Assembly (NCBI GenBank): GCA_902493855.1
Contig: CABUQV010000019.1
Location: forward strand, 1-31,994
Source of the DNA: an uncultured Collinsella sp.
GTDB lineage: Bacteria; Actinomycetota; Coriobacteriia; Coriobacteriales; Coriobacteriaceae
Reading direction: 5' to 3'
Length of the DNA stretch: 31,994 nucleotides
Shown here: positions 23,907 to 31,566 of the stretch, piece by piece
How positions within the stretch are numbered: the stretch's first letter is position 1
Layout: each line of letters opens with the position of its first letter
Notes under the pieces: model-generated
Told to the model about the DNA's origin: nothing
What the model saw: the letters and a program-made list of their open reading frames with translations, nothing else
The model's database searches: none
Position numbers and translations under genes: made by a program

Positions 23907-25228
23907 TCGACACCGAGCACGTTAAATGCGATACCTGCACTGCCCCCGAGCCCATGGAGCTCGACGCCAGCGACGAGGCTTCGCGCGGCTGGCCCACCGT
24001 AGACATCGAGACCAACCCCTACAAGGCGCAGTTCCCGCTCTTCCAGCAGCACCCCGAGATCGCCTTCCTCGATAGCGCCGCCACCGCGCAGCGCCCTGCC
24101 TGTGTGCTCGACGCCGAGCGCGACTTCTATCAGCGCATGAACGCCAACCCCCTGCGCGGCCTGTACTCGCTGTCCGTCGAGGCAACCGACGCCATCGCGA
24201 AGGTCCGCCAGCAGATCGCCGACCTCATCGGCGCCTCACAGGCCAACGAGGTCGTCTTCACCCGCAACACGAGCGAGTCGCTCAACCTGGTCGCCAAGAG
24301 CTTTGCACCCACGGTGCTCGAGCCCGGTGACGAGGTCGTCATCACCATCATGGAGCACCACTCCAACCTGATTCCGTGGCAGCAGGTCTGCCGCGAGACC
24401 GGCGCCAAGCTCGTCTACCTCTACCCCACCAAGACCGGTCAACTCACCACCGAGGAGGTTCTGTCCAAGGTGGGCCCCAAGACCAAAATCTTGGCCGTGG
24501 GTCAGGTGTCTAACGTGCTGGGCGTCGAGAACCCGGTCAAGAATCTCGGCAAGCTCGTGCACAAGTACGGCGGCTATCTGGTCGTCGACGGCGCGCAGTC
24601 GCTGCCGCACATGCCGGTCGATGTGGCCGATCTGGGCGCCGATTTCTTTGCCTTTAGCGCGCACAAGGCCATGGGCCCCATGGGCATCGGCGTGCTGTGG
24701 GGCAAGATGGACCTGCTCAACGCCATGCCGCCCATGCTCACCGGCGGCGAAATGATCGATTCGGTCACCGAGCAGGACGCCGTCTGGGCGCCCGTCCCCG
24801 AGAAGTTCGAGGCCGGCACGCAGGACGCCGCCGGCATCTTCGCCACGGGTGCGGCACTCGACTACCTCGTCAACACGGTTGGCTACGAAAACATCCAGGC
24901 ACGCGAGCAGGCACTCGTCCACTACCTGATGGGCGAACTCATGCAGCTCGACTTTGTTCAGATCATCGGCTCCATCTATTGGGACAACCATCACGGCGTC
25001 GTCAGCTTTAACGTCAAGGGTATCCACCCGCACGACGTCGCGAGCATCATGGACATGGACGGCGTGTGCATCCGTGCCGGTCACCACTGCGCGCAGCCGC
25101 TGCTTACCTGGCTGGGCGTCGAGAACCTCGCCTGCTGCCGCGCCAGCGTGGCCTTCTACAACGACAAGGCCGACATCGATAAGTTCATCGCCGGCCTGCA
25201 TCACGTTTGGAGCACGTTCAATGGGTAA
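23903..25228 (+). CDS. sufS: SufS, cysteine desulfurase with N-terminal CxxC extension
   Basis: The 441-residue PLP enzyme takes sulfur from L-cysteine as a persulfide. Visible landmarks are AFLDSAATAQRP, the cofactor-binding Asp/Gln in VVDGAQS (D229, Q232), Schiff-base lysine K255 in FSAHKAMGP, and active-site Cys C396 in RAGHHCAQP, the class II (SufS) form. It is about 30 residues longer at the N-terminus than typical SufS, the added part containing KCDTC (C9, C12). The ATG overlaps the sufD stop (ATGA), which supports this start. Its end overlaps sufU by eight bases. In SufU-containing systems SufS passes sulfur directly to SufU. Confidence 0.96.
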   Translation: MIDTEHVKCDTCTAPEPMELDASDEASRGWPTVDIETNPYKAQFPLFQQHPEIAFLDSAATAQRPACVLDAERDFYQRMNANPLRGLYSLSVEATDAIAKVRQQIADLIGASQANEVVFTRNTSESLNLVAKSFAPTVLEPGDEVVITIMEHHSNLIPWQQVCRETGAKLVYLYPTKTGQLTTEEVLSKVGPKTKILAVGQVSNVLGVENPVKNLGKLVHKYGGYLVVDGAQSLPHMPVDVADLGADFFAFSAHKAMGPMGIGVLWGKMDLLNAMPPMLTGGEMIDSVTEQDAVWAPVPEKFEAGTQDAAGIFATGAALDYLVNTVGYENIQAREQALVHYLMGELMQLDFVQIIGSIYWDNHHGVVSFNVKGIHPHDVASIMDMDGVCIRAGHHCAQPLLTWLGVENLACCRASVAFYNDKADIDKFIAGLHHVWSTFNG

Positions 25229-25655
25229 TCTGTACACCTCCACCACGTTTATGGAGCACAACACGCACCCCGACTACAAGTACGAGATGGATGCCCCCAC
25301 GCACGAGCACGACGGCATCAACCCCAGCTGCGGCGACGAGCTCACCTTGCAGCTGCGCGTCGAGAACGGCGTGATCGAGGAGGCCTCCTTTACCGGCCAC
25401 GGCTGCGCCATCAGTCAGGCCAGTGCCGACATCATGGCCGACCTCATCACCGGCGAGACCGTCGAGGAAGCTCACCGCTTGGCAGAGCTCTTCCTCGCCA
25501 TGATCCGCGGCGAGCAGCTCTCCGAGGAGGACTTGGAAGACCTGGACGAAGCCGCCCAGCTCCAGGACATCTCGCACATGCCCGCCCGCGTCAAATGCGC
25601 CGAGCTCGCCTGGCGCACCCTCGACGGCATGCTCGAGGGGCAAGCTAACCAGTAG
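25221..25655 (+). CDS. sufU: SufU, zinc-dependent sulfur-transfer partner of SufS
   Basis: The ATG at 25221 lies within the end of sufS, with GGAG eight bases upstream, and gives 144 residues. The IscU-like fold carries C37 and D39 (SCGDEL), C62 (GHGCAISQAS) and C126 (RVKCAEL), the four zinc ligands of Bacillus subtilis SufU. A roughly 20-residue insertion between the second and third cysteines (QLSEEDLEDLDE region) is also SufU-like. The product accepts persulfide from SufS through a zinc-ligand swap and feeds SufBCD. It is the last gene of the operon, before a strong terminator. No SufA or SufT gene follows. Confidence 0.95.
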   Translation: MGNLYTSTTFMEHNTHPDYKYEMDAPTHEHDGINPSCGDELTLQLRVENGVIEEASFTGHGCAISQASADIMADLITGETVEEAHRLAELFLAMIRGEQLSEEDLEDLDEAAQLQDISHMPARVKCAELAWRTLDGMLEGQANQ

Positions 25656-25687
25656 CGTATGCTCCGAATCCAAGGTTTTTGATTGCC

Positions 25688-25717
25688 GAGCCGCCCGATA
25701 CGGGCGGCTCTGTTTTT
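25688..25717 (+). terminator. rho-independent terminator of the suf operon
   Basis: GAGCCGCCCG (25688-25697) pairs perfectly with CGGGCGGCTC (25701-25710) around a three-base loop and is followed by TGTTTTT. It begins 32 bp after the sufU stop. Confidence 0.95.
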
Positions 25718-25818
25718 ACCTAATGAGCGCGAACGCACAAAGTCCGCGCGTCCGGCGCCCCGTCTGACATTTGCCACACAGCCAGACACGAACACGGGCG
25801 TTTTCCACAGCACCAAAG

Positions 25819-25950
25819 GCCTGCGGCAGGACCCCGGGCCCGCCAAGCAATGCGCCAAGCCCCGTTCTGCGAAGCTCCGACTCGCTTCGCGCCTACCGCA
25901 GGCGGGTCCCATAGGGAGCGGCGTGCATTTTTGCGAGTATTCAGCACGCC
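25819..25950. repeat. cluster of nested inverted repeats near the RAYT gene (REP-like candidate)
   Basis: GCCTGCGGCAGG (25819-25830) is matched in inverse by CCTACCGCAGGC (25892-25903) with one mismatch. Between them GCGAAGC (25869-25875) pairs with GCTTCGC (25884-25890). GGCGTGC (25920-25926) then pairs with GCACGCC (25944-25950). Such GC-rich imperfect palindromes beside a REP-associated tyrosine transposase are what REP/BIME units look like. Copy number in the genome cannot be judged here. The rest of 25718-26315 shows no gene. Confidence 0.5.
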
Positions 25951-26315
25951 AAGCTGTGTGTATACGCATCGAAAGCGTTAATCAACGTCTTAAGGCGCAT
26001 ATATATTGTGTTTTAGAACAAGCATCGCGGTCTGACGGGACGCAGGCACGTGCTTCGGGGGCGCAACGGCGGGGATCAATAGCTTCGGAACCCGTATGTT
26101 GCAAGATTGCAGCGGTGCCGACAGCACTACGATGCTGAAAACTCCGTTTTTTGCACGGCGCAGACGGGGGTAGGCACGGGCAAACCCGGACTGAGTCGTT
26201 AATTTATGCAAGATGGCGATTGTTCTATGCATATTAAGAAGTGCAGTTACCGTACCAAGCTTTTGAACGCTGGTTGCGGCGTATGGACGACCCCAGCTGC
26301 GGTGAACAGGCGACC

Positions 26316-27128
26316 TTACATCACGTTTCCGCCAGCCCGCATCGCCGTTCGCGCGCGGGCGCGCACGATACGAGAGACGGTACTTTTGCCAATCCCGGTA
26401 TACCGCTCAATCTGGCGCACCGTAAAGCCGGCATCGTGCAATCCAAAAATAACGGTATCGCGCTGCGCCGGCGGTGCGGCTTTAACCCCGCGAAGCGGAA
26501 CCCCGAGTTCCTTCGCCATCTTGTCGGCAAAGGCGTGGCGTTCCCACTTCGTCTCCTTCATATCGCACAGCGCTGACTCACTGCCGACGGGCGTCGAAAG
26601 CGAATAGGCAATAAAGCCCTCGGCAGAGCCAAAAAGCTCAAGCACGCAAGAAGGATCGGAAAATCCCCTCGTGGCATCTGCCGCATCACTGTCGTAAGCG
26701 CGCAGATGCTCCGCAAAGCTGCTCCAGGGGTAACGCTCGATTAGGCTCATGCCCGCCTCCTGCGGATCGGCGTGAACGGAGCGAATAGCCTCCATCACCT
26801 GCCAGTCGGTATCGAGCGAGCGCCGGTCAAAACGGTTCTGGAACAGATGCCCCGTGCGCCCCGTGCGTTTATTGAACCGCCGCGCGTACGTCAAAAGCAA
26901 CCGGTGCATCGCCGCGCTCATCCTGTCCTCGTAATCTGTAAGCACCAAATGCACGTGATTGTCCATAAGGCACCAGGCGATAACCGTCACACCCTCCTCG
27001 CAGCAGCACTCGCGCATCAGCTCCAAAAACTCCCACCGGTCTTCATCGCCCTCAAAGATGAGCTGTTTGCCCACACCGCGAGCACAGACATGGTAAAAGC
27101 CGGTAACCGTTCTCCAAACGCGCTGCAT
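26316..27128 (-). CDS. REP-associated tyrosine transposase (RAYT, Y1_Tnp/IS200-like)
   Basis: The 270-residue product starts at ATG 27128 with GGGAG four to five bases upstream. The N-terminal TVTGFYHVCARGVGKQLIF and the HUH motif in CLMDNHVHLVL (H58, H60) mark a Y1-type single-strand DNA transposase; Y81 in LLTYARRFNKRTGRTGHLFQNRF is a candidate nucleophile. The C-terminal third ends in a helix-turn-helix (FTVRQIERYTGIGKSTVSRIVR), present in some RAYTs and absent from minimal IS200 enzymes. RAYTs are domesticated, single-copy genes that process REP palindromes. No IS200-type flanking ends were identified, but inverted repeats lie 370-500 bp downstream of its stop. Confidence 0.88.
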   Translation of the reverse strand: MQRVWRTVTGFYHVCARGVGKQLIFEGDEDRWEFLELMRECCCEEGVTVIAWCLMDNHVHLVLTDYEDRMSAAMHRLLLTYARRFNKRTGRTGHLFQNRFDRRSLDTDWQVMEAIRSVHADPQEAGMSLIERYPWSSFAEHLRAYDSDAADATRGFSDPSCVLELFGSAEGFIAYSLSTPVGSESALCDMKETKWERHAFADKMAKELGVPLRGVKAAPPAQRDTVIFGLHDAGFTVRQIERYTGIGKSTVSRIVRARARTAMRAGGNVM

Positions 27129-27532
27129 GGCGCTCCCTTCGCCGGGATCTGCTTACCATCCAATACAGCACGATTGAAGCGTGCCATCAAAACATTCACG
27201 CAAAACAATACACTCGCGCGGCCAAAGGCAGCAAACAGGCGGCGAACGGCACCGTTGCAACAGGTCAACCACTGCAACGCTTGCAAGAGCGGACCAAAAG
27301 CTTGCCCAAGACGGACCCCCTCTACGGAAGCTCACGACCACAGAACATAGAGTTAAACCGTTTCAATTAAAAACTTCAGGACTTCTCGCTACGAAAACTG
27401 AGCCGTTCGCCGAATATTCCGTGCATTTCGCGGTATTATAGGGGCTGCATGTCATGTCCCTTTCGAAGGGTCGCCCGGCAATCGCCAGCCACGGCCCCCA
27501 GACGGGACGCCAACACGATAGAGAGGAGAGGC
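27129..27532. promoter_or_regulatory. divergent spacer with candidate promoter of the NifU-like/GGGtGRT operon
   Basis: TATTAT at 27434-27439 is the best -10 on the plus strand, about 95 bp before the ATG at 27533; the -35 is unclear. An inverted repeat GTTGCA/TGCAAC (27254-27259, 27273-27278) lies further left. No RNA gene or ORF is supported in this spacer. The exact start of the operon transcript is not determined. Confidence 0.35.
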
Positions 27533-28267
27533 ATGCAGTACTCACAGGAAGTGGAGAACATGTGCCCCGTTGCCAAGGGTGCATACCACGGCCCCGCACC
27601 CATCCCCGAGGAGGGCAAGTGGGTCCAGGCTAAGGAGATTTCCGACATCTCCGGTCTTACGCACGGTGTGGGTTGGTGCGCACCTCAGCAGGGCGCCTGC
27701 AAGCTCACGCTGAACGTCAAGGACGGCATCATCGAGGAGGCCCTCGTTGAGACCATCGGCTGCTCGGGCATGACCCACTCTGCCGCCATGGCTTCCGAGA
27801 TCCTTCCCGGTAAGACCATCCTCGAGGCCCTCAACACCGACCTCGTCTGCGACGCCATCAACGTTGCTATGCGCGAGATCTTCCTGCAGATCGTTTACGG
27901 CCGCAGCCAGACCGCGTTCTCCGAGGGCGGCCTGCCCGTGGGCGCCTCCCTCGACGACCTCGGCAAGGGCCTTCGCTCTCAGGTCGGCACCATGTTCGGC
28001 ACCAAGGCCAAGGGCGCTCGTTACCTCGAGCTCGCTCAGGGCTACGTCACCCGCATGGCTCTCAACGACAAGAACGAGATCATCGCATTCGAGTTCCTGA
28101 ACCTCGGCAAGTTCACCGACGCCGTCAAGGCCGGCAAGACCCCCGAGGAGGCCATCGCTGGCGCTATGGGCCACTATGGTCAGTGGGAGAACGCTGCCAA
28201 GTACATCGACCCGCGCACCGACGAGGAGACTCACTCCGTCGCCAGCGTGTTCCCGGTTCACGAGTAG
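27533..28267 (+). CDS. NifU-like iron-sulfur cluster assembly scaffold protein
   Basis: The ATG at 27533 follows GAGGAGAGG and gives 244 residues; an in-frame start at 27449 lacks a ribosome site. The NifU/IscU-like region shows GWCAPQQGACKLTL (C49, C56), ETIGCSGMTHSAAMASE (C77) and C106 in DLVCDAIN. C56, C77 and C106 are spaced like the three cluster-ligand cysteines of IscU. The C-terminal 100 residues (from about 145) are an extension not found in IscU or SufU. It shares an operon with the GGGtGRT protein 18 bp downstream. A role in Fe-S assembly or delivery is inferred from the scaffold domain. It is distinct from the SufU encoded 2 kb upstream, so the strain would have two U-type proteins. 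Confidence 0.88.
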   Translation: MQYSQEVENMCPVAKGAYHGPAPIPEEGKWVQAKEISDISGLTHGVGWCAPQQGACKLTLNVKDGIIEEALVETIGCSGMTHSAAMASEILPGKTILEALNTDLVCDAINVAMREIFLQIVYGRSQTAFSEGGLPVGASLDDLGKGLRSQVGTMFGTKAKGARYLELAQGYVTRMALNDKNEIIAFEFLNLGKFTDAVKAGKTPEEAIAGAMGHYGQWENAAKYIDPRTDEETHSVASVFPVHE

Positions 28268-28285
28268 AAAGGGAGGGAAATAACT

Positions 28286-29290
28286 ATGACTGTTACGTTC
28301 GAAGGTTACGAGCGCCGCGCTGACAAGATCAACAAGTGCCTCGCCGACAACGGCATCGCCTCCCTCGAGGAAGCTCTGCAGATCTGCACCGACAAGGGCT
28401 TCAACCCGCGTGAGATCGTCAACAACACCCAGTCCATCGCCTTCCAGAACGCCGAGTGGGCCTACACCCTCGGTTGCGCTCTCGCTGTCAAGCGTGGCGC
28501 CAAGTCCGCTTCTGAGGCTGCCGCCATCATCGGCGAGGGCATCCAGGCCTTCACCGTTCCCGGCTCCGTCGCCGAGGACCGCAAGGTCGGTCTGGGCCAC
28601 GGCAACCTGGGCGCTATGCTGCTCTCCGACGACACCGAGTGCTTCGCCTTCCTGGCAGGTCACGAGTCCTTCGCTGCCGCTGAGGGTGCTATCGGCCTGG
28701 CTCTGAACGCCAACAAGGCTCGCAAGAAGCCGCTGCGCGTCATCCTCAACGGTCTGGGCAAGGACGCTGCTCAGATCATCGCCCGCATCAACGGCTTCAC
28801 CTACGTGAAGACCCAGTTCGACTACTTCACGGGCGAGCTCAAGGTCGTCGAGACCATCCCCTACTCCGATGGTCCCCGCGCCGCCGTCAACTGCTACGGC
28901 GCCGACGACGTCCGCGAGGGCGTTGCCATCATGTGGCACGAGAACGTCGACATCTCGATCACCGGTAACTCCACCAACCCCACGCGCTTCCAGCACCCCG
29001 TCGCTGGCACCTACAAGAAGGAGCGCCTCGAGGCTGGCAAGAAGTACTTCTCCGTCGCTTCTGGTGGCGGCACTGGCCGTACCCTGCACCCGGACAACAT
29101 GGGCGCCGGCCCTGCCTCTTACGGCATGACCGACACCATGGGCCGCATGCACTCCGACGCCCAGTTCGCCGGTTCTTCCTCCGTGCCTGCGCACGTTGAC
29201 ATGATGGGTCTCATCGGCATGGGCAACAACCCCATGGTCGGTGCCACCGTCGCCTGCGCTGTCGCCGTCGAGGAGGCCCTCAAGGCCTAA
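28286..29290 (+). CDS. GGGtGRT family protein
   Basis: The 334-residue product starts at ATG 28286 after GGGAGGG. It carries the naming motif SGGGTGRTLHPDNMG (Gly run at residues 260-266). Other segments are Gly/Asn-rich loops (GLGHGNLGAMLL, SITGNSTNPTRFQHP) and a hydrophobic Gly-rich C-terminus (MMGLIGMGNNPMVGATVACAVAVEEA). No signal peptide is present. The family is conserved in anaerobes next to a NifU-like scaffold gene, but no reaction is established to my knowledge. Context suggests it is a client or partner in Fe-S metabolism. It ends before a strong terminator, so the pair forms a two-gene operon. Confidence 0.92.
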   Translation: MTVTFEGYERRADKINKCLADNGIASLEEALQICTDKGFNPREIVNNTQSIAFQNAEWAYTLGCALAVKRGAKSASEAAAIIGEGIQAFTVPGSVAEDRKVGLGHGNLGAMLLSDDTECFAFLAGHESFAAAEGAIGLALNANKARKKPLRVILNGLGKDAAQIIARINGFTYVKTQFDYFTGELKVVETIPYSDGPRAAVNCYGADDVREGVAIMWHENVDISITGNSTNPTRFQHPVAGTYKKERLEAGKKYFSVASGGGTGRTLHPDNMGAGPASYGMTDTMGRMHSDAQFAGSSSVPAHVDMMGLIGMGNNPMVGATVACAVAVEEALKA

Positions 29291-29325
29291 TCGCGCCCGC
29301 GCGATGCTCATATAGTTGAGCTTTG

Positions 29326-29358
29326 GAGCCGCTACCTTTCGAGGTAGCGGCTCTTTTT
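29326..29358 (+). terminator. rho-independent terminator of the NifU-like/GGGtGRT operon
   Basis: GAGCCGCTACC (29326-29336) and GGTAGCGGCTC (29343-29353) pair perfectly around a six-base loop and are followed by TTTTT. It lies 36 bp after the stop codon. Confidence 0.95.
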
Positions 29359-29546
29359 GTTTGCGCTGGTGCAGGGTAGCTAATGCCGATATATCAGCTG
29401 GGGCGAAATACGAGATGTGAAGAGATGGAGCGTCAGAGCGTCCATGACGCCCACCTGCCATATTTGCCCTTTACCGATTTGCCGAGTCTTTGCGGCCCCA
29501 TTGCCGATCACCCGTGCGACAATGCGCCGGACGAGAAAGGAATCTG

Positions 29547-31073
29547 ATGGAATCGACTGATGTACTGGTAATTGGATCTGGCATTGCGGGCCTTTGCGCC
29601 GCCATCGAAGCGGCACGCACGGGTGCAACCGTCACTGTGGCAAGCGCCGGCAAGACTATGAGTGGATCGAGCTTCTTCCCCGGAACCTGGGGCCTAGGGC
29701 TTATCGGACCCGTTAACGAAGACGATGAACAGGACCTCATCGACACCATTCAGACCGTCGGCGGCGGCGTTGCCGACCCCGAACTCGTCCAAACGTTCGT
29801 CCACTGCATTCCCCAAGCGATTGGCTGGCTCGAACAGGATCTGGGCGTAGAACTCCAGCACCCGCAAAGCGCCGAGCGCGCCCAGCAAAAGCAATTTATC
29901 CCTTGCTTTGACCATAAGACACGTATGTGGCGCGGCCTCACCCGCAAGCCCCTTGAGGACGCTCTGACGACCCGGATCGAGTCACTCGGCATTCGCCTGC
30001 TCCCCCGCCATGAGCTTATTGACCTTGTTGAGGACACGAACGGCAGAATAACCGGAACCGTACTCTACGACCTTACCGAAAATCGAATCGTGCCCTTTGC
30101 TGCCAAGGCCACGATCATCGCAGCCGGTGGCACAGGCGGCCTGTTCGAGCGCAGCCTTACGTCGGCTGATGTGCTCAGCTCCTCGCAGGCCATCGCACTG
30201 GCGCACGGCGCATCGCTTGCTAATATAGAGTTCATGCAGATGATGCCCGGCTTCATCGAGCCCAAGCGCAACCTGGTCTTCAACGAGAAAACCTGGCGCT
30301 ACGTACATATAGACCAGCCGGTAGATATTGCCGACGACAAGCTGGACGACCTGCTCGAGCAGCGCTCTGGATATGGCCCCTTCACGTCACGCTTGGCCTC
30401 CCGCGCTATCGATCTCGTCATCGATCAGGCAGGTGTCGAAGGCCTGGCACTCCACTACGACTTCCCCCGCGAGGATGTCCCAGAGTTTGTGCAGACCTTT
30501 GCCACCTGGCTGCAAGACGAGCACGGCATCGCTCCGACTGACGAGATGCGCGTTGCGATGTATGCCCACGCCGCTAACGGCGGCATCAAGATCGATAAGA
30601 CCGCGTACACGGGCGTTGAGGGTCTCTACGCTTGCGGCGAGGCGACAGGCGGCATGCACGGAGCCGACCGCATTGGTGGCTTATCAAGTGCCAACGGCAT
30701 CGTGTTCGGGCGCATCGCGGGCGCATCGGCAGCCCTTGCAGCGCAGAAGGAGCCTGAGGCAGCCCTGAAGGCGGATATCACCCTCCCCCAGTACGGCATT
30801 GCCACAACAGATGCCGAACGCCTGACACACAGCCTTAGGCACACGATGAGCACCTATTGCATGATCAACAGGACCGAAACAGGCCTATCCGAGGCCCTGC
30901 AACAGCTTGAAAGCCTGCAAGACAAGGCCATGGCGCTGAGCAAGCCGCATGCCGATGACAGCGAGATCGCAGCCCTCGCCCGCCTACAGTCGCAGATTCG
31001 ACTAGCACAGGAAATGGTCAAAGCCATGCGCAAGCGAACTGAAAGCTTAGGTTCGCACTATCGAGCAGACTAA
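29547..31073 (+). CDS. FAD-dependent oxidoreductase of the NadB/FrdA (L-aspartate oxidase-like) family
   Basis: The ATG at 29547 has AAAGGA five bases upstream and gives 508 residues; the longer frame from 29490 has no site. The N-terminus has the FAD dinucleotide motif VLVIGSGIAGLCAAIEAA. Later come IIAAGGTGGLF, AANGGIKIDKTAYTGVEGLYACGEATGGMHGADRIGG and LSSANGIVFG, the succinate dehydrogenase/fumarate reductase flavoprotein layout in its NadB form. It is a little short of typical NadB (about 530), with a brief C-terminal helical part. No nadA or nadC is next to it, so NAD synthesis is possible but not shown; another fumarate- or amino-acid-oxidising role is also open. No N-terminal signal or haem site is visible, so a cytoplasmic enzyme is likely. 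Confidence 0.82.
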   Translation: MESTDVLVIGSGIAGLCAAIEAARTGATVTVASAGKTMSGSSFFPGTWGLGLIGPVNEDDEQDLIDTIQTVGGGVADPELVQTFVHCIPQAIGWLEQDLGVELQHPQSAERAQQKQFIPCFDHKTRMWRGLTRKPLEDALTTRIESLGIRLLPRHELIDLVEDTNGRITGTVLYDLTENRIVPFAAKATIIAAGGTGGLFERSLTSADVLSSSQAIALAHGASLANIEFMQMMPGFIEPKRNLVFNEKTWRYVHIDQPVDIADDKLDDLLEQRSGYGPFTSRLASRAIDLVIDQAGVEGLALHYDFPREDVPEFVQTFATWLQDEHGIAPTDEMRVAMYAHAANGGIKIDKTAYTGVEGLYACGEATGGMHGADRIGGLSSANGIVFGRIAGASAALAAQKEPEAALKADITLPQYGIATTDAERLTHSLRHTMSTYCMINRTETGLSEALQQLESLQDKAMALSKPHADDSEIAALARLQSQIRLAQEMVKAMRKRTESLGSHYRAD

Positions 31074-31169
31074 ATCGATTCTCACTTTGAGTTTGATCAC
31101 AACTTCTCAACATGCATCGAGTCCCGTAAGCAAGATTCCCCTAAGGAGAACGCGCCTACGGGGCTTTAG

Positions 31170-31194
31170 CCGTGTTTCCCTAAGGGAATCACGG
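31170..31194. repeat. 11-bp hairpin downstream of the flavoprotein gene
   Basis: CCGTGTTTCCC (31170-31180) and GGGAATCACGG (31184-31194) pair with one mismatch around TAA. No T-run follows on the plus strand, so it is not clearly the terminator of the gene ending at 31073. It is the first of several hairpins in 31170-31380. Confidence 0.6.
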
Positions 31195-31247
31195 TGCAGA
31201 TCACTCAGCTCCGCGCCCTTTCGGGTTCGACCCCATGCGAGGTCAAC

Positions 31248-31278
31248 AAAAAAGCGACCAGCCTGAGCCAGTCGCTTT
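31248..31278 (-). terminator. duplicated copy of the tRNA terminator
   Basis: The minus-strand stem (AAAGCGACTGGC with GCTGGTCGCTTT, two wobbles, 31278-31251) is followed by T-run 31253-31248. It is the same structure as at 31425-31455, shifted by 177 bp, with one changed loop base. Confidence 0.8.
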
Positions 31279-31308
31279 AACAATCTTTGGGTGGGCCGTC
31301 AGGGGGTC

Positions 31309-31380
31309 AGCCTGCTGCGCAGGCGGCCGCTGCGGCGCTTTGCGCCTTGCGCGCTGCGCTGGTAAATGCTCACGCATTTC
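31309..31380. repeat. 72-bp block of tandem hairpins between the repeat copies
   Basis: Three perfect stems stand in a row: GCCTGC/GCAGGC (31310-31324), GGCGC/GCGCC (31334-31346) and AAATGC/GCATTT (31364-31379), the first two with three-base loops and the last with four. The block is GC-rich at the left and has no coding potential. It interrupts the copied tRNA end. Confidence 0.65.
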
Positions 31381-31424
31381 CTCAGCTCCGCGCCCCGACG
31401 GGTCCGACCCCATGCGAGGTTAAC

Positions 31425-31455
31425 AAAAAAGCGACCAGCCTAAGCCAGTCGCTTT
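31425..31455 (-). terminator. rho-independent terminator of the tRNA-His/tRNA-Lys transcript
   Basis: On the minus strand AAAGCGACTGGC (31455-31444) pairs with GCTGGTCGCTTT (31439-31428) with two G-T wobbles and a four-base loop, followed by six Ts. It starts 14 bp after the tRNA-Lys 3' end. Confidence 0.92.
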
Positions 31456-31468
31456 AACATGCTTTGGG

Positions 31469-31541
31469 TGGGCCGTCAGGGGGTCGAACCCTGGACCTTG
31501 GGATTAAGAGTCCCCTGCTCTACCAACTGAGCTAACGACCC
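31469..31541 (-). tRNA. tRNA-Lys (CTT anticodon)
   Basis: The minus-strand RNA is 73 nt with a full cloverleaf: acceptor GGGTCGT/ACGGCCC (one wobble), D-arm GCTC/GAGC, anticodon loop CTCTTAA (anticodon CTT), and T-arm CAGGG/CCCTG with TTCGACC. The first anticodon-stem pair (G27-A43) is mismatched. CCA is not encoded. It lies 25 bp after tRNA-His and is likely co-transcribed. Confidence 0.95.
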
Positions 31542-31566
31542 GATATCAACACGAAGCAAGAACTGG

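Larger units (their letters stand above)
31204..31485. repeat. 105-bp imperfect direct repeat that copies the tRNA-Lys 3' end and its terminator
   Basis: Positions 31204-31308 and 31381-31485 align without gaps at an offset of 177 bp with eight mismatches (97/105 identical). Each copy holds a terminator hairpin and ends in the last 17 bases of tRNA-Lys (as read on the minus strand). Only the right copy continues into a whole tRNA. This looks like a tandem duplication or an integration scar at a tRNA 3' end. Confidence 0.88.

Noticed and set aside
25683..26138. 151-codon frame after the suf terminator
   Set aside because: It begins inside the terminator hairpin, has no ribosome site, and runs through the inverted-repeat cluster with a nonsense-like composition.
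27542..29461. 639-codon open frame antisense to the NifU-like and GGGtGRT genes
   Set aside because: It lies opposite two confidently identified genes, reads as a low-complexity Val/Gly/Leu/Ala-rich chain and has no domain. High-GC codon bias leaves the opposite strand open.
31309..31380. CRISPR-like array because of the spaced palindromes and direct repeats nearby
   Set aside because: The stems differ in sequence, there are only two copies of the longer repeat, spacing is irregular, and no cas gene is present.
31235..31423. 62-codon frame across the tRNA-associated repeat
   Set aside because: It crosses terminator hairpins and a tRNA fragment and has no ribosome site.
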